Source of the DNA: Neocallimastix lanati (nom. inval.)
Lineage: Eukaryota; Neocallimastigomycota; Neocallimastigomycetes; Neocallimastigales; Neocallimastigaceae
Length of the DNA: 64,000 nucleotides
Direction of reading: 5' to 3'
NCBI GenBank assembly: GCA_016946835.1
Contig: JACVTC010000107.1
Span: 592,001-656,000, forward strand
The notes under the pieces are model-generated. The model was given only the letters and a program-made list of their open reading frames with translations. It searched no databases and had not been told where the DNA came from. Below, piece by piece: positions 34,231 through 45,882 of this stretch (position 1 is its first letter; each line of letters begins with the position of its first letter). The position numbers and the translations under genes were made by a program.

Positions 34231-34777
34231 TATTATTTTATTTTTTCCAATATGATTATTATTATTATTTTTTCTTTTAGCCATTCTTTGAAACGTTGAC
34301 TTTGAAACATTAATTATATTTAATATTAATTAGAGTCATTAAAACATTTTAATATTAAAAATAATAATTGGTGTCTTTGTAATTGAAACACTTAATCTGT
34401 TAAGGAGTCAATATAAAATATGATGTACACACTATGAAATATAATATTATTTAATTAAATTTTATTTGTTATTTATTTATTTAGTTTAATAAAATAATAA
34501 AGAGACTCCTAATATTAATTAAATAAAAATTTTTTTCTTTTTATATTTTACATGCAATTATTACATAATTACATTTATAAATATTTATAATAGATTAAAT
34601 ATTGTGTTGGCATATATAAATATATATATAAATATTTTTAATATCTAAATATATATATATAATTATGCAATATTAATAATTAAAAATTATGTGAAAATAT
34701 AGTAGTTTTTTTATTTTATGGTAATAGTGGCGGTATTCTTTGGAATTTGTTTTCCTTATTAAAATTACATGAAAGTT

Positions 34778-35400
34778 TCACATTTCGACTCTGTTAATTT
34801 GATCTATGTGTTGATATACTTCTTTGAAATCTACTATTTTATTACTTTTGCATTTCTTAATTATGATACTTAGTTTCGATATGTCTTCTTTTAAATTCGT
34901 AAATGTCTTTTCAACATATCAAAATGTGAATTAATTGGCAATTCAATTTTATTTAATCTCTTTTAAGAATATAAAATTTTTGTTTCTTAGCTCGGTTCTT
35001 ATTTATTTTATAATTTTGCTTCATTATTAAATTCTGTAAATAATGAGTTGAGATATCCAAATACAACTTAAAGTTTTCATTTTCAGTTTCTAATTTCTTT
35101 TTTTTTTCATTGCTATTTCAAATAATCTGGGTTTGTTTCTAAAAAACTTTCTTTAATTTTTTTATCTTATTCACTTGTTCAATGATTTAAAAGACTTTTA
35201 GTATATTCGTCAACCTTGTTCAATATTTTAACCCTATGGAACTATCATATTTAAATGAAAATTATTGGTACTATATATTTAATACTTTTTGATATATCAT
35301 CTAATTCTTCAGAATCAAGGAATAATTTCAAATCGAATACTATTTATTATAGTTTTCATTTGTCTCCTTTACAATTAATACTTTGTATAATGTACAATGA
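34778..35400 (-). pseudogene. Remnant of a decayed gene of unknown function
   Basis: Protein-like stretches survive in shifting minus-strand frames: FDLKLFLDSEELDDISKSIK (about 35335), KVDEYTKSLLNH, ESFLETNPDYLK, KLETENENFKLYLDIST and, at the end, DISKLSIIIKKCKSNKIVDF followed within 20 codons by a TGA (34778-34780). Codon-like composition and the lower AT content contrast with the flanks. There are several frameshifts and stops. The Lys/Glu/Asn-rich helical style resembles the neighbouring coiled-coil gene, but I see no retrotransposon motif and cannot assign a family. Confidence 0.5.
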
Positions 35401-35935
35401 AATTAAGCACTAAACTTCTATATTCAACATACTATATAACATTTATATAAAAAACCTTTTAAAATTTTTATAAAATAAATAAAAATAATAAAACTTTTTT
35501 ACATATTAAAAATAATAAAAAAAAAAGTTTAGGAAAAATTTTTTCTTTTGCATAATATAAATTATTAATCATTCAAAATTATACAAGATTATCTTTTATT
35601 TTATATTTTAATTATTTATATATTATTTTTTTTAAATAATGTCAGTTTTAATTTTTATATATTAATAGATTATCTGTTTCTTTAATAATTAATATTAACT
35701 ATATTTTTTATTAATATAATTAACAAAAATTCAAATTTCAATTCCTTTTTTAAAAAAAAAATTATAGATAATGATAGGTATATATATTAATTGATATATA
35801 ATATTCATATATAAATAAATAAATAATTAATAATGAAGTAATAAAGAAAATTTGTACAAATTATATTTATGGAATTTCAAAAAAAAAAAAAAATAAATAA
35901 AATAATAATAAAAAGTAATCAATAAAATTTTTATC

Positions 35936-35977
<42 letters not shown>

Positions 35978-36195
35978 CATTATTATTGAAAGTGCTATAG
36001 AAAGTATATAATAATTTAAAATAATAAAAAAAATTTACTATTACTTATTTACTATTAATTAATAATTTAATTAATTATTAAATATTAAAATAGAACGGTT
36101 AGTTTATATTAATTGACCATTGATTTTTTATTTATTTTTAACAAAGTATATATAAAATTATTTTATTATTAATTTGTCAATATATATTTTATTTT
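35401..36195. other. Gene-free AT-rich spacer with a TTA microsatellite
   Basis: AT-rich with an uninterrupted ATT trinucleotide run at about 35938-35985 and several A runs. It lies downstream (3') of the coiled-coil gene and presumably contains its poly(A) site. No gene or LTR border recognised. Confidence 0.5.
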
Positions 36196-39100
36196 TTATA
36201 GTGCTGGTAAACTAACACTTCTTTCATTTCTTTCTTCTATCATTCTATCAATAATTCTCTTTGAATTCTTAATTATATCTAAAAGTTTTTGAATCCTTAT
36301 TTTGTATTCCATTTCTTTACTGGAATCAATTGTCATTTGACTGTCTCCAACTTCATTACCTTTAAGAGACTTTAAGAAATACTTCTGTTCGGACGATTTT
36401 GGTACTTCAAGTAATTCATTATTTTTCTTACCATTAAGATTAATTAGTTCTAAGGAAGAACTAGAATCAAACATGGAGGTATTAATGTAAGATGAACTAC
36501 CTAATTCATCATATACCAAACTATCATTAAATATAGTTTCATAAGAAGTGGAAACCATTGAATCTGAATTAATAAATGGTTTGAGCTCTGGATTAGTATT
36601 AAAGGATTTAGAATTCTTTGAATCAAATTCTGAATTGAATATTTCATTCTCATTCTCCTTTAATTGTTCCTTGAAATTTTCAATTAATCCAACTTCTTCT
36701 ATTTCATTCTTTTGAGTTTCAATAATATTTTCTAAGAATTGTTGTAAATGATTTCTGTTTTGAGTTTCGGTCTTTAATTTTTCTTCCAATTCAACCATCT
36801 TTTCTTCTAATAATTTCTTATCCTTTGTCGATTTTATTATGGCTTTTTTAGAAAATTCAATTATTTCTGATATGGTTTTTATATTTTCCTTATATTTACT
36901 TTGTTTATCCTTTACTTTTTCTTCTTTTAGTAATAAGGTTATCTCTTCATATTCTGCTTTTAATTTGTTAAATTCTTCTTGTTTCTTTTGGAATTCACTT
37001 TTAGTATTATTATTTTCTTTTATAAGTCCATCTATTTTTTCATTTAAGTCTTTTATTAGAACTTCTTTTTCTTCTGAATTTTCCATTAAGCTAATCATTT
37101 CTTCATTTAATTTTTCTGCATTAGTTTCTTTCATTTTAAGACTCTTACGATTTCTTTCAATTTCTTCTTGTAATTCATTTCTTGCTGTTTTTAAGTTCTC
37201 TATGACATTCTTTGAAATGCTTGCTTCCTTTTCTTTCTTTTCTAACGAGGCCTTGGAAATTTCTAATTCATCATTAACTTTCTTTAATTCTTTTTCGTAT
37301 TTTTCCATCTTTTCATGATACTCCAGTATTACTTTATTCTTTTCTTCATTATAATTCTTGGTAAGAATTTCTTGAGTATTCTTCATCTCAATATCCTTAT
37401 TAGTAAGTAAAGAAAGTAATTCATCTTTTTCTTTTTGATTATTTTCAATTTCTGATTGTAATTTATTTATTTGTTCGTTATTCTTTGAAATTAAATCTTC
37501 ATTTTTATTTATATGTTCTTTTAAGTCAGAAATATAAATTTTATTCTGGTTATTAATATCAACTTCCTTTTGTAATTCATCCTTTAAAGAATTAACAGTT
37601 CCAATAAATTCAGTATTCCTTTCAGATAAAGTCTTTAGAATTAATTTATTTTCTTCTATCATACTTTCCTTTTCTTTAATATTATTATCAATGCTACTAA
37701 GCTTCAATTTTAACTCATTAACCTTTGATCTTTCATTTTTTAGTTCTTCAACTAACTTATTATTTAAATTCTTTAATCCTTCCTTACTTCCTTCATTGTT
37801 AGCTAATTTTTGATTCATGTCTTTAATTTGTTCTTCTTTAATTAATTGACGTTCATTCAAATCAACAATTAATCTATCCTTTGAATTCAACTCTTCTTCA
37901 AGAACTTTAAGTTTTTCTTGAAGAGCTAAGTTTTCAATTTTTAAATCTCTAAACTTTTCTTCTTTCAATAATGTTTTAACTTCTAAATCATGAATCTTTT
38001 CTTCTTTATACATATTTTCAAGTTCTAATGTTTTCTTATTTTCATCCATAGCTACTAATTCTTGTCTCATTTCATATAAATCATTATCATAATCTTCCAT
38101 TTTTCTATCAGCTTTATCTAAATCAAATTCTAAAGTATGATTAAGTTGATAGATATCATTAATTTCATATTTCAATTGATCAATTTCATTAATTTGAGCA
38201 GATATAATTTGTTCTCTATCTTGAAGTTTATCTTCAACGAAAGAAAGACGTGATTCATAATCATTAGATTTGAATTTTTCATCATTATTAGATTTCTTTA
38301 ATATTTCAATTTCTCTTTGATATTCCATAATCTTATTTTTGTTTTTAATGGATAAGTCTTTTAATGCTTTATTTTGTTTATTAAGTTCATTTATCTTTTC
38401 ATTATTCATTCTGTCGTCCTCCTTTAATGAATTAATAATATTCTTCGAAATTTCTTTTTCTTTTATAAAATGATCAATTTGGCCAACAAGATCACTATAT
38501 TGTTTATTCATTTCTTTATTTTGTAAGGATAATTCTTTAACTTTTTTTCCCAATTTTTCTTTTTTATAATCTTCTTCACGAAGTAATACGAATTTGTTTT
38601 CTGCTTCTTTCTTTTGTTCCATTTCAGCATATAAATTATTTATTGTTTCATTAAGGTTATAAATAGTATCAGTATGACGTTCACATTCATTAATCTTTTC
38701 TTCTAATTCATTATTCTTTTCTTCTAATTCTTCTTTGATATGGTTATTATCTTTAGTTACATTTTCAATTTCAGTTTTATAGTTATCTATATCATTCAGT
38801 AATTGATTATACATAAATTCCATTTCATTTTCCTTTGTTTTTAATGTTTCATATAAATCATTAAGACGTTCTATTTCTTCCTTATTTTCTTTGTTATTTT
38901 CAATTTCTTGATTATACTTTTCACTATATTCATCTCTAGATTTCTTTAAGGCATCTACAATACCTTTAAGTATTTCATTACCTTTTTTGCTTTTTTCTAA
39001 TTCACCATTCATCTTCTGATAATCTTCATCACTTATTCCAGTTTTATTGGAAAGTTTCATTTCTATTTCTTTTTCTTGTTCTTTTTCTTTTTCTTCTAAA

Positions 39101-42100
39101 GCTTGTAATTTTTCGTTTAATTCCTTATTTTCATTTGTTAACTTTTTAATTTGTTCCTTCTTTTCTTGAATTTGAATATTGGCATTCTTTATCTTATTTC
39201 CAGAAAGATCCTTCAAATATTTCAATTCTTTTTTCAAAGCATTATATTCTTTTTCAAATTCATCACAAGCTTCAGAATGTATTTGGCATACTTCATCTAA
39301 TTCTTTACTTAAATTAGAGGCTTCTTCTTCCTTATTATTCAATTTTTCATTAACTAAATTTATTTCATCTTTAATTTCATTTAATTCACTTAAATAATCA
39401 CTGTTTTCAATGTGTTTTCTTTCAATTTCTTTATTTAATTTTTCAATTTCTTCTTTACATAATTCAATGATTTCATCTTTACGACTTATATCATCGTTTA
39501 ATAATGAAACTTCTTCTTGTAAGCTGCTACTAGTTTGTTGTTCATTCTTTAATTTTTCAATAAAGGACATATTTAATTTCAAAATATCATTACTCTTTTC
39601 ATTGGCTTTAGCAATATCTTTATCTTGTACTTCAATTTTCTTGGTTTTCTCTTTAATTTCTTTATCCTTTTGTTCAATAATATTCTTCAACGAATCATTT
39701 AAATTTGAAAGATTCTCAATTCTTTCCTTCGTATTATTAGAAAATTCTTCACTTGCTTTACGTTCATCTATTAATTTCTTAATTTGTGACTGTAAAGATT
39801 CAAATTCTTGCTTACTTTTTTCTTTTTCTTCTTCATATTTTTGTTTAATAATCTTTAATTCTTGTTGAGTAGAATTTGTCTTTTCACGTTCTTCAGACAA
39901 CGATTTTTTATATTTATTATTTTCAATATTTAATTTATTGACAAGATCTTGAAGTTGGTTCATACGTTCATTATTAGATTTTAATAATTCTTCTGAAACC
40001 ATAACCTTACTATTAAGTTGAGTCTTTTCTGATGCAAGAGATTTATACTTTTTAGATTCACGTTTTAATAATTTATGAGATTCATTTAATTGTTCTTTCA
40101 AATTATTATTTTCAGTTATTTCGTTTTCATATATACTAGTCTTTTCATTTAATAACTTTTGAACTTCTTCAAGTTTTTCCTTCAAATCCTTATTCTCAGA
40201 AACTTTAATTTCATACATACTAGTCTTTTCACTCAATGTCTTTTGAGTTTCATCAAGTTTTTCCTTCAAACACTTTTTTTCTGAAGCTTCCATTTCATAC
40301 ATACTAGATTTTTCACTTAATAACTTTTGAGATTCATTAAGCTTTCCTTCTAATTCTTTCTTTTCTGAAACTAAAATTTGGTTCATATTAATTTCTTCAT
40401 CTAATAACTTTTGAGATTCATTGAGTTCACTTTTTAATTTTTTCTTTTCAGAAATTAATGATTCATCATAATTATTTTTACTTTTAATTAATTCATTAAT
40501 TTTTATCTCTAAACTTTTATTCTCAGAAACTAAAGCTTCATACAACTCACTTTTTTCATTTAATAAGTCATTCGCTTCAATAAGTTGACTTTCTAATGCA
40601 ATATTTCTTAATTCAACTTCTTCGAATTTTTTATTAATTTCATTCATTACTTCATTAGATTCCTTAATTTGTCCTTCTAAAGTTATTTTTTCTGATGTTA
40701 ATTCATCACATTTATCGTTTTCACCATCTAGTAAATCTTGGTATTCTTTTAATTTATTTTCTAATACTATTTTTTCTGAAATTAATTCTTCACGTTTATC
40801 TGTTTCTTGTTCTAACAAGCTTTGTATTTCATAATAATCATTTTGAAGTTTAATATAATCTTTTTTAGAATCCTCTAACTCATTAATGATAATATTATAT
40901 TTAAATTCATACTGATTAGCAGTTGATTCTAGTTCACTGATTTGATCCTTCAATTCATTAATTTCATCTTCTTGTTCAGTAGAATTATATTCATGTTCGG
41001 TAGATTCATATTCATTATTTGAAAAAGAATTATCTTCACTATTAATCTTTTTAAGAGTTTCAACTATATTTTTATTGTATTCAAGTTCATATGTAATATC
41101 CTTATTAACTTCGGTTAATTGTTTAATCTCAGATTCTAATTCAGCAATTTTTTCTTTTTTATTATCTAATTTAATACTTATTTCTTTATTATTATTAATA
41201 ATTTCTTCTTGCTTCTCCTTTAATTGAATAAGCTCAGTATTTTGCTTATTAATAATTTCAATATTTTCTATTAATTGTTTGTTCATTTCCTCAAAGTCTT
41301 TTTGAGCATCAGCTATTTGACTCTTTTCATCACTAATAATTTCATCCTTTTCTCGAAGTTCACTTTCTAAATTATTAATTGTTTGATTAAGTTTTTCAAA
41401 TTCTAAAATAATCTTCTTTTCTTTTTCTAATGAAGTTTCTTTTTCTTTGTTCTTAGTTTCAAGTTCATTTTTAATCTCTTTAATAGTGTTTTCTTTTTCA
41501 GTAATTTGAGTCTTCAATTTTTCAATTATATTTTGACTAATTATTTTGTATTTTTCATACTTTTCTTTTTCAACAATTGCTGTCTTATTTTCATTTAATT
41601 GTTCCTTTAATGTGTTAACTAAATCATTGTTTTTCTTTTCAATCTCTTTTAATTTTCCTAAATACTTTATATTGGCATTCTCCGTTTCTTTAAGTTGATT
41701 CTTTAAATTATTTATCACTTTAATAAGTTCAACTTCAGAAATTTTATTTGACGTTATTCTAGCTTTAAGATCATTTTGAAGGGCAATAATTAATTTATTA
41801 TCATTATTTTGAATTTCCAACATATTTTCTTTTTCCTTTGAAATAGCTTCTTCTTTTTCCTTTAGTTCAGTTTGTAATTTATTAATTTCGCTTTGAAACT
41901 TTTCCTTTTCTTCTTGTATTCTTAAATTTAAGTTATTAATTCTACTATGAAGCATCTCATTTTCACTATTAATAAATTTATTCATCTTTTCATTATTATC
42001 AATTTGATATCTAAATTCATCATCCATGCTTGAATACATTTCTAAAATACTTTCTTTATTGATTAATTCTCCATTTAATTTATTGTTACGTTCCTTTAAT

Positions 42101-45100
42101 TGAATATTTTCTTGAATTAATTTTTCAATTTTTTCATCACTATTTGGGGATTCTTGAATTTCCAATTCTCCATTTGTTTTATCAAGAACTACAACCTCAT
42201 CATTAGAATCCTTTAATTGTCTGTTAATTTTTTCTTTCAATACTTCAGTTTTATTATCATTTTCTTTACTTATTTCACTTAATTTACTTTCCATCAATTC
42301 CTTCTGTTCATCATAATTTTCTTCTCTTTCAGAAATTTCTTGGTTTATATTACTAGAATTATTAGAATTTTTCAAGTTTTTAATTTCCTTGTCCTTTTCA
42401 ATAATATCTCTTAAAATATTGCTATACATGTTATTCATATTCTTCAATTCATTCTTTAAGGTTTCCACAGTCTCTTCATTTGATTTGGATGTCACTCTTA
42501 ATTCATCTATTTCTTTATCTTTCATTTGATCTTTTTCCCTGAAATCATTAATTATTGTATCATCTTCTTTAATTTTATCATTTAATTCTTCGAATAATTT
42601 GTCCCTTTCGGATAAAGTATTTAATAAGTTTTCAATAGATTCTTCTTTTTCTTTAATATTACTCATTAATGTTTCCATAGAGCTATTAGTTTCATCAAGA
42701 TTACTTTGAAGATTTTGAATTATAGTTTCCTTTTTATCTATTTCTTCATTCAACTTTGTAATTTTTTCATTCATTTCGTTAGATAATATATTTTCTTTTT
42801 CTTTTAATTCATCAGTTAAATCAGAAATAAATTTATCCTTTTCATAGAGTGTTTCATTTGATTCTTCTATTAATTTATTATTAATTTGGACATCAATTTG
42901 AAGTTTTTCATTAATCTCTTCCTTCTCTTTAATTGTTTTATTTAATCGTTTAATTGATTTTTCCTTCAAAGAAAGATCTGATTTTAATTTTTCAATATCT
43001 TCTTGTTTTTCTTCAATATTTTTGTTTAATTCCTTAATTAAATCTTTCTTTTCTGAGATTTCATCTTGAAGTTTATTAATAAAGCTTTCATCTTTTTTAT
43101 AATTGTTAATATCAGATTTAAGTTCTTCTATAATTTTCTTATTACTTTCTAGATCTTCAGATAACTTAGTTGCGTATTGTTTCTTTTCCTCTAATTCTTT
43201 ACTTATATCATCATATAATTTTTGTTTTTCACTTATACTCATGTTAAGTTCTCCAATTTCTTTTTGAAGGGAATTCATTTGATCATCCTTTTCAACTAAT
43301 GAAATATTTATGAGTTCAATAGATTCTCTTTGACATCTAAGTTTCATATGAAGATCTTCAATTAATTTTTCCTTATCATTAATAGTATCAATTGCCTTTT
43401 GATTCATTGTTTCTTTTTCGGATATACTATCTGTCAATTTTTCAATAGAAATGTCTTTTTCTTTTACATCATTTGAAAGCTTTTCTATAATTTCTTTCTT
43501 ATTTCCAATTTCTTCAGTATATTTATTAATTAGTCTCTCTTTTTCATTTATTAGTTCACTTAATAAATCGATTTTACTACTCCAGTCGCTACTTTTTTCT
43601 AAATTGCTTTTCAAAGTATCAATAGAGACTTGTTTACTATCAATACTATCATTCAAACTACTAATAATATTTTCAAGTTTTCTATTTTCCTTATTAAGGG
43701 TCACTATTAACTTTTCCTTATCACTTAAATCATCATTGATATCTTCAAGAGAAGATTCTTTTTCTTTAATAGCATTTTCTAATATATTAATTTTCTCTGC
43801 AGACACAGCTAAATTAGTTTTATATGTCTTAATATCAATTTCCTTTTCATATACATCATTAGATAATTTTTCAATGGATTTATTCTTTTCTTTAAGGCTC
43901 TTTCTTAAATCTTTAATAACTGTATCCTTTTCTTGAATAACATTATCCCGTTCATTAAGAGTATTTTTGATATTATTAATATCTATAAATAATTTATTAA
44001 TTTCATTATCTTTTTCTTTAATTTCATCATCAAATTTTTTCTTTAAATTTTTTATTTCTATAGTGTTGGTTTCATTAATTATCTTAATAGTTTCATCCCT
44101 TTCTTGCACAACCTTTACGAGATTTTCAATAGTTTTCTCTTTTTCCTTGCATTCATTATACATTTCATTTATAGTTACTTTACTGTCCAAAATATCATTT
44201 TCCATTTCTTCAATTATTTTATCTCTTTCCTTTAGCATATTGGTGGTATTATCTATATGTTTAGCATTACCAGTAATTGTTTTTTGTAAATCAGTAATAA
44301 ATTTATCTAAATTCTTTTTCTCATTAACTAAAGAATTAATTGAAGTCTTCAAAATTTTTATTTCATCATCTCTCTTTTCAATTTTTTCTTTGTTTTCTTT
44401 TTCCTTCACTGAAATTTTCTTTTCAAGATCCATTATAGTATTCAAACATTTTTTATGATCTTTTTCCACCTTCTTCATTTCATTTGAGACGCTTAATTTC
44501 ATTTCCAACTCTATTATTTTATCGTTCTTTTGTTCAAGTTCATAACTAAGATTATCAACACTGCTCTTTGCGAATTCTAAATCTTGCTTTATATTCTTTA
44601 TTACATCTTTATTAATTTTTAATTCAGCATTACTTTGTTTTAATTGTAATTGATAATTATTTATTTGAGATTCCATTTCCTTTAAGTTAGTACTATTTTT
44701 TTCTGGATTTATTTTTTCTTCAGTTTCTTCCATTTGGTTAAGAATATCATCTTTTTGCTTTTCAATTTCTTTTATCATTTCATCTTTTTCTTTTATTTCT
44801 TCCTTATATCCATTTATTTCACTCATAAGATTACTTCTAATACTATCTTCTTCCGTTTTTAACTTCTCTATAGCACTTTCAAGTTCTGTATATTGAATTT
44901 GTTTTTTATCTAATTCTTGTTGTATATCATTACATTTACCAAGCAAATTAATATTTTCAAATTCTAAATTCTTAATTGCATCATTCAACTGTTCATTTTG
45001 TTCAACCACTTTTTGATATTTATTTGTAAGTGTATCCTCTTCAGTCTTAGTATTCGTTAAAGAATCATCTAACATCTTTTGATATTTTTCATTCAATTTT

Positions 45101-45882
45101 TGAATTTCTTTTTCCTTTATTTCTATTTGATAATTCTTTTCATCTATTATATTATTCAAAGAATCTTCTTTAGCCACAATACTTTCAACTATGGTATTAA
45201 TTTCATCTATTAAAGCGTTCATTTTATCATTATCATTATTATTATCTGCATTATTATTAATTTCATTATTTATATTTATAGTACTTCCTTCCTCACTCTT
45301 AGCTAATTCAAAATTATCAGTTATATTACTTTTAATAATATTTGGTATTGTTTCTGGTTGGACTGTATATGTTTCATAAAAATCTATATTACTATCCATA
45401 TCTTGTGAACTACTTCTACTAAATAATTTTTCACTGTTATTTAATATATCTTCTTTTTGAAGATTATCAGTAACTGTTGGATATGGATTTTCATCATATA
45501 TTTTAATTTCTTTGTCCTTAACTTCTTCAACATTATTAGTATCAGCAGTTTGAGTTTTATAATATTCTATTGAATTATTATTACTTTCACTTGTTGTACT
45601 TAAATTAACACTACTACTATCCTCAGTAATAGTTTTGTCATTATGAAAGTTCTTTTTTGCTTTCTTAAAATTAATGAAGTTCTTTTTTGGAATCTTCTTC
45701 TTACGATTATTTTTTTTATTAGTACCCTTTGATTTATTATTATCAGTAACAGTAGTAGTATTAGAATTGGTGGTATTATTTAATTTTTTGTATAATCTTT
45801 TTTCATTATATTTTTTAATTTTTGGAATACTTAATTTTATTAAATATCCAATTATAAATAATGAAATAATTATTAAAATCAT
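36196..45882 (-). CDS. Giant coiled-coil protein with N-terminal membrane anchor, unidentified
   Basis: A single uninterrupted 3,228-codon frame from ATG (45882) to TAA (36196), the only apparent host gene here. Residues 1-18 (MILIIISLFIIGYLIKLS) form one hydrophobic segment followed by a strongly basic stretch (about 20-80), the pattern of a signal anchor with the bulk on the cytosolic side. About 90-215 is Ser/Thr/Asn/Glu-rich and probably disordered. About 215-3000 is nearly continuous heptad sequence of the type EKDxxIxxLxxxLxEKE. Near residues 1800-1960 there are consecutive 28-residue repeats (four heptads each; for example SEKKCLKEKLDETQKTLSEK). The last ~220 residues are Ser-rich, ending in a short helical basic tail. 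Long membrane-anchored coiled coils act as tethers or scaffolds (golgin-like); that role is inference, since no family domain is recognised. Upstream, a TATAAAA-like motif lies near 45935 on the minus strand. There are no introns and no transposon motifs. Confidence 0.85.
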   Translation of the reverse strand: MILIIISLFIIGYLIKLSIPKIKKYNEKRLYKKLNNTTNSNTTTVTDNNKSKGTNKKNNRKKKIPKKNFINFKKAKKNFHNDKTITEDSSSVNLSTTSESNNNSIEYYKTQTADTNNVEEVKDKEIKIYDENPYPTVTDNLQKEDILNNSEKLFSRSSSQDMDSNIDFYETYTVQPETIPNIIKSNITDNFELAKSEEGSTININNEINNNADNNNDNDKMNALIDEINTIVESIVAKEDSLNNIIDEKNYQIEIKEKEIQKLNEKYQKMLDDSLTNTKTEEDTLTNKYQKVVEQNEQLNDAIKNLEFENINLLGKCNDIQQELDKKQIQYTELESAIEKLKTEEDSIRSNLMSEINGYKEEIKEKDEMIKEIEKQKDDILNQMEETEEKINPEKNSTNLKEMESQINNYQLQLKQSNAELKINKDVIKNIKQDLEFAKSSVDNLSYELEQKNDKIIELEMKLSVSNEMKKVEKDHKKCLNTIMDLEKKISVKEKENKEKIEKRDDEIKILKTSINSLVNEKKNLDKFITDLQKTITGNAKHIDNTTNMLKERDKIIEEMENDILDSKVTINEMYNECKEKEKTIENLVKVVQERDETIKIINETNTIEIKNLKKKFDDEIKEKDNEINKLFIDINNIKNTLNERDNVIQEKDTVIKDLRKSLKEKNKSIEKLSNDVYEKEIDIKTYKTNLAVSAEKINILENAIKEKESSLEDINDDLSDKEKLIVTLNKENRKLENIISSLNDSIDSKQVSIDTLKSNLEKSSDWSSKIDLLSELINEKERLINKYTEEIGNKKEIIEKLSNDVKEKDISIEKLTDSISEKETMNQKAIDTINDKEKLIEDLHMKLRCQRESIELINISLVEKDDQMNSLQKEIGELNMSISEKQKLYDDISKELEEKKQYATKLSEDLESNKKIIEELKSDINNYKKDESFINKLQDEISEKKDLIKELNKNIEEKQEDIEKLKSDLSLKEKSIKRLNKTIKEKEEINEKLQIDVQINNKLIEESNETLYEKDKFISDLTDELKEKENILSNEMNEKITKLNEEIDKKETIIQNLQSNLDETNSSMETLMSNIKEKEESIENLLNTLSERDKLFEELNDKIKEDDTIINDFREKDQMKDKEIDELRVTSKSNEETVETLKNELKNMNNMYSNILRDIIEKDKEIKNLKNSNNSSNINQEISEREENYDEQKELMESKLSEISKENDNKTEVLKEKINRQLKDSNDEVVVLDKTNGELEIQESPNSDEKIEKLIQENIQLKERNNKLNGELINKESILEMYSSMDDEFRYQIDNNEKMNKFINSENEMLHSRINNLNLRIQEEKEKFQSEINKLQTELKEKEEAISKEKENMLEIQNNDNKLIIALQNDLKARITSNKISEVELIKVINNLKNQLKETENANIKYLGKLKEIEKKNNDLVNTLKEQLNENKTAIVEKEKYEKYKIISQNIIEKLKTQITEKENTIKEIKNELETKNKEKETSLEKEKKIILEFEKLNQTINNLESELREKDEIISDEKSQIADAQKDFEEMNKQLIENIEIINKQNTELIQLKEKQEEIINNNKEISIKLDNKKEKIAELESEIKQLTEVNKDITYELEYNKNIVETLKKINSEDNSFSNNEYESTEHEYNSTEQEDEINELKDQISELESTANQYEFKYNIIINELEDSKKDYIKLQNDYYEIQSLLEQETDKREELISEKIVLENKLKEYQDLLDGENDKCDELTSEKITLEGQIKESNEVMNEINKKFEEVELRNIALESQLIEANDLLNEKSELYEALVSENKSLEIKINELIKSKNNYDESLISEKKKLKSELNESQKLLDEEINMNQILVSEKKELEGKLNESQKLLSEKSSMYEMEASEKKCLKEKLDETQKTLSEKTSMYEIKVSENKDLKEKLEEVQKLLNEKTSIYENEITENNNLKEQLNESHKLLKRESKKYKSLASEKTQLNSKVMVSEELLKSNNERMNQLQDLVNKLNIENNKYKKSLSEEREKTNSTQQELKIIKQKYEEEKEKSKQEFESLQSQIKKLIDERKASEEFSNNTKERIENLSNLNDSLKNIIEQKDKEIKEKTKKIEVQDKDIAKANEKSNDILKLNMSFIEKLKNEQQTSSSLQEEVSLLNDDISRKDEIIELCKEEIEKLNKEIERKHIENSDYLSELNEIKDEINLVNEKLNNKEEEASNLSKELDEVCQIHSEACDEFEKEYNALKKELKYLKDLSGNKIKNANIQIQEKKEQIKKLTNENKELNEKLQALEEKEKEQEKEIEMKLSNKTGISDEDYQKMNGELEKSKKGNEILKGIVDALKKSRDEYSEKYNQEIENNKENKEEIERLNDLYETLKTKENEMEFMYNQLLNDIDNYKTEIENVTKDNNHIKEELEEKNNELEEKINECERHTDTIYNLNETINNLYAEMEQKKEAENKFVLLREEDYKKEKLGKKVKELSLQNKEMNKQYSDLVGQIDHFIKEKEISKNIINSLKEDDRMNNEKINELNKQNKALKDLSIKNKNKIMEYQREIEILKKSNNDEKFKSNDYESRLSFVEDKLQDREQIISAQINEIDQLKYEINDIYQLNHTLEFDLDKADRKMEDYDNDLYEMRQELVAMDENKKTLELENMYKEEKIHDLEVKTLLKEEKFRDLKIENLALQEKLKVLEEELNSKDRLIVDLNERQLIKEEQIKDMNQKLANNEGSKEGLKNLNNKLVEELKNERSKVNELKLKLSSIDNNIKEKESMIEENKLILKTLSERNTEFIGTVNSLKDELQKEVDINNQNKIYISDLKEHINKNEDLISKNNEQINKLQSEIENNQKEKDELLSLLTNKDIEMKNTQEILTKNYNEEKNKVILEYHEKMEKYEKELKKVNDELEISKASLEKKEKEASISKNVIENLKTARNELQEEIERNRKSLKMKETNAEKLNEEMISLMENSEEKEVLIKDLNEKIDGLIKENNNTKSEFQKKQEEFNKLKAEYEEITLLLKEEKVKDKQSKYKENIKTISEIIEFSKKAIIKSTKDKKLLEEKMVELEEKLKTETQNRNHLQQFLENIIETQKNEIEEVGLIENFKEQLKENENEIFNSEFDSKNSKSFNTNPELKPFINSDSMVSTSYETIFNDSLVYDELGSSSYINTSMFDSSSSLELINLNGKKNNELLEVPKSSEQKYFLKSLKGNEVGDSQMTIDSSKEMEYKIRIQKLLDIIKNSKRIIDRMIEERNERSVSLPAL

